DNA of 9,774 nucleotides from an uncultured Collinsella sp. (GTDB lineage: Bacteria; Actinomycetota; Coriobacteriia; Coriobacteriales; Coriobacteriaceae): NCBI GenBank assembly GCA_902495155.1, contig CABUWD010000078.1:1-9774 (forward strand), written 5' to 3'. The translations under genes and the position numbers were made by a program. Positions 7,336-9,774 of this stretch are shown here, in pieces. A model generated the notes under the pieces. The model was not told the origin of the DNA and did not search any database. It saw only the letters and a program-made list of their open reading frames with translations. How positions within the stretch are numbered: position 1 is the first letter of the stretch; each line of letters opens with the position of its first letter.

Positions 7336-8441
7336 TTCGCCGTCAACTGATCAATTTCCAAAACCGCAGTGTCGATGTCCGCGTCGGATTGGGCGCGTTC
7401 GATGAGCTGTCGCGCATGTTTGCCTCGGCTGTGGGCAAACCTAAGCGCGCGATGGTGGTTTGGAACTCCGCCACATCCGAGCGTTTTGGTGAAGTCGTCG
7501 AGCATGCGCTGGTCGACGCCGGTTTTGTCGTGTCGCCGCTAGTCCTCGAGGTTTCGCCTGCTGGTGCCACGCTGGTCGATGCCGATACCGTCTTTGGCGC
7601 CCTGTCGGCTAACGGCATTACCTGCGACGATTTGGTTGTCGCTGTCGGCGATACAGCGACCTGCTCGGTCGTTTGTTGGTGTGCCAATCAGTGGTGCGGT
7701 CGCACCGAGTGCGCCTTACTGCCGACGACGTTCGACGCCATGCTCACGGTCGCGACGACCATGAAGCCGCTCGTCGCCTCGTCGGCGAATGCGCTTCCCG
7801 CTATCGCGTTCCGTCCCGAACCGGGCTTGGTCGTGTGTGACCTCGACCTTGTTCGCGAGGCGGACCCCGAGGACCTTAAGCTCGGCTATGTGGTACTTGT
7901 TGGCACCATGCTTTCGAGCAGCAAGTCCCGCTGGAATCAGTTTACTGAGACCGTCCCCGAGATTCTCGCGGGCGAGGAGGTCGCGCTCGTCAATGCCGTT
8001 CAATGGTCTCAGACTGCCCGCAAGGACGTACTGATGGCCACGAACCCGAGCGCCCGCCATGCGCTCGATTTTGGTAAGACGGGGGAGCGTACCTTGCGCG
8101 CTTGCTTGGGTGATGCCGCTTCGCAGGTCCCTGCCTATCAGCTGTTATCCGAGGGCATGCGCTTTGAGGCGCGCCTAGCACATGATGCCTGCGACTTTGA
8201 TATCGATTACGTCTTTGAGGTCGATGACTGCCTGGAGGACTTTGGTATCGAGGAACTTGCCTTCGATCTGGAGCCTGCCGCATATATCGAGGAGTTCCGC
8301 AGACAGCAGTTCGCGCGCTCAAACCGCAGCATGCTGCCGCTGCCCGCAGCACTCGGTGCCATTCGCCTAACGAGCGTTGAGGACGAGGTTCTTGAGCGCC
8401 ATGCTCACGCCTACTTGGCTTCTCGTAAAGAACTTCTCTAA
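7332..8441 (+). CDS. dehydroquinate synthase-like protein lacking catalytic residues (probable pseudoenzyme)
   Basis: A 369-residue protein in the aroB position, coupled to aroK by an ATGA overlap. It aligns end to end, from memory, with AroB: ADTVFGAL, DDLVVAVG, LLPTTFDAML (AroB: QVPTTLLSQV), GLVVCDLDLV, LDFGKTGER (AroB: LNLGHTFGHA), SEGM and the MLPLPAALGAIRL C-terminus. The residues that do the chemistry are gone. The NAD motif GGGVVGD reads GDTATCS (106-112); GGKT reads T-M-K-P; the Glu of AEVIKYG is Y186 and its Lys is L189; the two His of GHTFGHA are K249 and R253; and the third metal ligand, the His of HGEA, is A268. Length and frame are intact, with no stop or frameshift, so it is not a decaying pseudogene in the simple sense. 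It may be regulatory or structural, or a very divergent enzyme. Fold assignment is fairly firm, loss of canonical activity is inference. Confidence 0.75.
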   Translation: MIRRQLINFQNRSVDVRVGLGAFDELSRMFASAVGKPKRAMVVWNSATSERFGEVVEHALVDAGFVVSPLVLEVSPAGATLVDADTVFGALSANGITCDDLVVAVGDTATCSVVCWCANQWCGRTECALLPTTFDAMLTVATTMKPLVASSANALPAIAFRPEPGLVVCDLDLVREADPEDLKLGYVVLVGTMLSSSKSRWNQFTETVPEILAGEEVALVNAVQWSQTARKDVLMATNPSARHALDFGKTGERTLRACLGDAASQVPAYQLLSEGMRFEARLAHDACDFDIDYVFEVDDCLEDFGIEELAFDLEPAAYIEEFRRQQFARSNRSMLPLPAALGAIRLTSVEDEVLERHAHAYLASRKELL

Positions 8442-8447
8442 GATTTA

Positions 8448-8476
8448 TTGACATCCATCGTCTTTCGTATCATGTT
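8448..8476 (+). promoter_or_regulatory. probable promoter upstream of the Xaa-Pro peptidase gene
   Basis: A perfect TTGACA lies at 8448-8453. The -10 box is less clear: CATGTT (8471-8476) has the ideal 17-base spacing but matches poorly, while TATCAT (8468-8473) matches well but is only 14 bases away. Either places the start near 8480-8483, at the first G run of the inverted repeat. A second candidate -10, TATATA at 8546-8551, has only a weak -35 (TTCGGT, 8524-8529... shifted by 16 bases). Confidence 0.5.
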
Positions 8477-8478
8477 GA

Positions 8479-8541
8479 GGGGCGGGTTTTCTATCGGTTG
8501 CGGATCGCATGCGATTCCGTCGTTCGGTTGAGACCCGTCCC
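8479..8541. promoter_or_regulatory. large imperfect inverted repeat with internal palindrome in the peptidase leader
   Basis: GGGGCGGGTTTT (8479-8490) pairs with GAGACCCGTCCC (8530-8541): twelve consecutive pairs, three of them G-U. Inside is a perfect 12-base palindrome ATCGCATGCGAT (8504-8515), flanked by GCGG and CCGT that extend the stem with one bulged T. TCGGTTG occurs twice (8494-8500 and 8524-8530). No T-run follows on either strand, so it is not an intrinsic terminator. It could be a 5' leader structure or a protein-binding site. The 132 bases between the genes hold nothing else except the promoter, a 10-base palindrome TCTATATAGA (8543-8552) and the ribosome binding site. Confidence 0.6.
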
Positions 8542-8573
8542 GTCTATATAGAGACAACAAGAAAGGAATCTGC

Positions 8574-9704
8574 ATGTCTGAGTTTGCTGCCGGTCCTGCC
8601 GGTCGTATCGAGCGTGTCCATGCCCTGATGGCCGAGCGCGGCTACGACGCTATCGTGGTGCGCGACGAGGCCAACCTTCGTTGGCTTACGGGCGTGAAGG
8701 GCGTCTTCGACTACACCTTCGAGTTCCCGCACGCTGCGTTTATTACGGTCGACCAGTGCCTGTTCCACACCGACTCGCGCTACCTCAACAGCTTTGAGGA
8801 GAACACGCCCGCCGGCAGCCCCTGGGTCTACGACATGGACGAGGGTACCATTCCCGGCTGGGTCGCCGGCAAGATCGCGGCTAACAAGTGCCGTGTCTGC
8901 GCTGTCGAGGACGATATGCAGATTAACTTCTACCAAGGTATTCAGCGCGGCCTGGAGGACCGTTCCGTCGCCTGCATGCTGCCGCTGATGCACGACGACA
9001 TCCGCAAGATGCGCGCCATCAAGGATGCCGAGGAGATCGAGCTCATGCGTCACGCACAGTCGATCACCGACGCCGCCTTCCAGCACATGCTCGGCTTTAT
9101 TAAGCCCGGTATGACCGAGAAGCGGGTTCGCAACGAGCTCGAGAACTTTATGTTCGCCAACGGCGCCGACAGCTTGGCCTTCGGCTCCATTGTGGCGAGC
9201 GGGCCCAACACCGCCAACCCGCATGCCGTGCCGAGTGACCGTGTCATCGAGAAGGGCGACTTCGTCCTCATGGATTACGGCGCGGGCTACTGCGATTATC
9301 GTTCCGACATGACGCGCACTGTCGTGATGGGCGAGCCTACCCAGGAACAGCTCGACCTGTACGCGCTCGTGCGCCGTACGCACGAGGAGTGCGTCGCCGC
9401 CATCCATCCGGGCGTCGAGGGCAACGACATTTTCAAGCTTTCCAAGAAGATCATCGGCGATGCCGGTTATGGCGATTATTACAACCATGGTCTGGGTCAC
9501 GGCGTGGGCATCGACATCCATGAGCTGCCCAACTTTAACCGCAGCAAGAATATCATCGAGGTCGGCTCGGTTATCACCATGGAGCCCGGCGTCTACCTGC
9601 CCGGTGTGGGCGGCGTGCGTCTGGAGGACTACGGCGTGGTCACCGAGAACGGCTACGAGCCCTTCACCAAGACCCCGCACGACCTGCACGTCATCGATTG
9701 CTAG
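8574..9704 (+). CDS. M24B Xaa-Pro peptidase (PepQ/PepP-like)
   Basis: Cytosolic metallopeptidase of 376 residues with the pita-bread fold, cleaving bonds next to proline in dipeptides or at peptide N-termini. Residues 1-135 form a creatinase-type N-terminal domain (NLRWLTG and HTDSRY are typical), and residues 145-370 the catalytic domain. All five metal ligands are visible: D234 (LMDYGAG), D245 (SDMTRT), H309 (GLGHGVG), E337 (MEPGVY) and E351 (RLEDYG). The motif HELPNF follows H309. ATG 8574 has AAAGGA about seven bases upstream. Its own promoter and structured leader separate it from the aroB-like gene, and a strong terminator follows. In many Gram-positive genomes this gene precedes efp, and efp probably lies just beyond the window. 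Dipeptidase (pepQ) versus aminopeptidase (pepP) cannot be decided from motifs alone, so no symbol is given. Confidence 0.93.
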   Translation: MSEFAAGPAGRIERVHALMAERGYDAIVVRDEANLRWLTGVKGVFDYTFEFPHAAFITVDQCLFHTDSRYLNSFEENTPAGSPWVYDMDEGTIPGWVAGKIAANKCRVCAVEDDMQINFYQGIQRGLEDRSVACMLPLMHDDIRKMRAIKDAEEIELMRHAQSITDAAFQHMLGFIKPGMTEKRVRNELENFMFANGADSLAFGSIVASGPNTANPHAVPSDRVIEKGDFVLMDYGAGYCDYRSDMTRTVVMGEPTQEQLDLYALVRRTHEECVAAIHPGVEGNDIFKLSKKIIGDAGYGDYYNHGLGHGVGIDIHELPNFNRSKNIIEVGSVITMEPGVYLPGVGGVRLEDYGVVTENGYEPFTKTPHDLHVIDC

Positions 9705-9726
9705 CCCATTTCGATAGATTTTTGGG

Positions 9727-9770
9727 GCGGGGCGTCCGGATCTATTCGGACGCCCCGCGTTCTCTTTTTA
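9727..9770 (+). terminator. intrinsic terminator after the Xaa-Pro peptidase gene
   Basis: GCGGGGCGTCCG (9727-9738) and CGGACGCCCCGC (9747-9758) form a perfect 12-pair GC-rich stem with an eight-base loop. A pyrimidine stretch with five T (9766-9770) follows. It begins 22 bases after the stop codon and ends the plus-strand run. The T-run is separated from the stem by several bases, so it may be less efficient than the stem suggests. Confidence 0.85.
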
Positions 9771-9774
9771 TGCG

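Noticed and set aside
8479..8541. Intrinsic terminator for the aroB-like gene
   Set aside because: The stem is long, but no T-run follows on either strand, and a promoter precedes it.

Overview
The window is a high-GC bacterial chromosome segment in which nearly every gene is a conserved housekeeping gene. Codon use (GC-rich third positions), the gene order and the protein sequences suggest an actinobacterial gut lineage of the Coriobacteriia, most likely Collinsella or a close relative. That assignment is inference from recall, not from a database search.

Layout. Bases 2-1324 (+) hold the 3' part of an AI-2E/PerM-family membrane protein whose start lies outside the window. A small AT-rich gene on the minus strand (1331-1570) encodes a 79-residue protein with two membrane segments and meets the first gene tail to tail. 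A compact intergenic region (1571-1764) carries a probable minus-strand promoter, a strong plus-strand terminator (1663-1692) and the alaS promoter (1691-1718). From there all genes are on the plus strand and tightly packed: alaS, ruvX (GTG start, 17-base gap), mltG (overlaps ruvX by 8 bases), a yqeG-type HAD phosphatase (1-base gap), aroK (8-base gap) and an aroB-like gene (ATGA overlap). A 132-base gap follows, with a promoter and a large imperfect inverted repeat, then an M24B Xaa-Pro peptidase gene (8574-9704) and a strong intrinsic terminator (9727-9770).

How the genes relate. The order AI-2E family gene, alaS, ruvX, mltG resembles the arrangement in Firmicutes. The stretch alaS, ruvX, mltG ... 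aroK, aroB ... pepQ resembles the aro supercluster of mycobacteria, where efp and nusB come next. Here aroE, aroC and aroD are absent from that cluster. AlaRS charges tRNA-Ala, RuvX acts in nucleic-acid processing, MltG sets glycan-strand length, AroK phosphorylates shikimate and the peptidase cleaves Xaa-Pro bonds, so the unit looks like inherited synteny rather than one pathway.

The most interesting item is the aroB-like gene. Its whole length aligns to dehydroquinate synthase from memory, yet all three metal ligands, the NAD glycine motif and the main active-site lysines are replaced while the reading frame is intact. It looks like a retained pseudoenzyme beside an apparently functional shikimate kinase. 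Second are the structured leader before the peptidase gene, and the AT-rich small membrane gene lying between the AI-2E gene and the terminator that probably once served it. I see no mobile element, CRISPR array, tRNA or rRNA.
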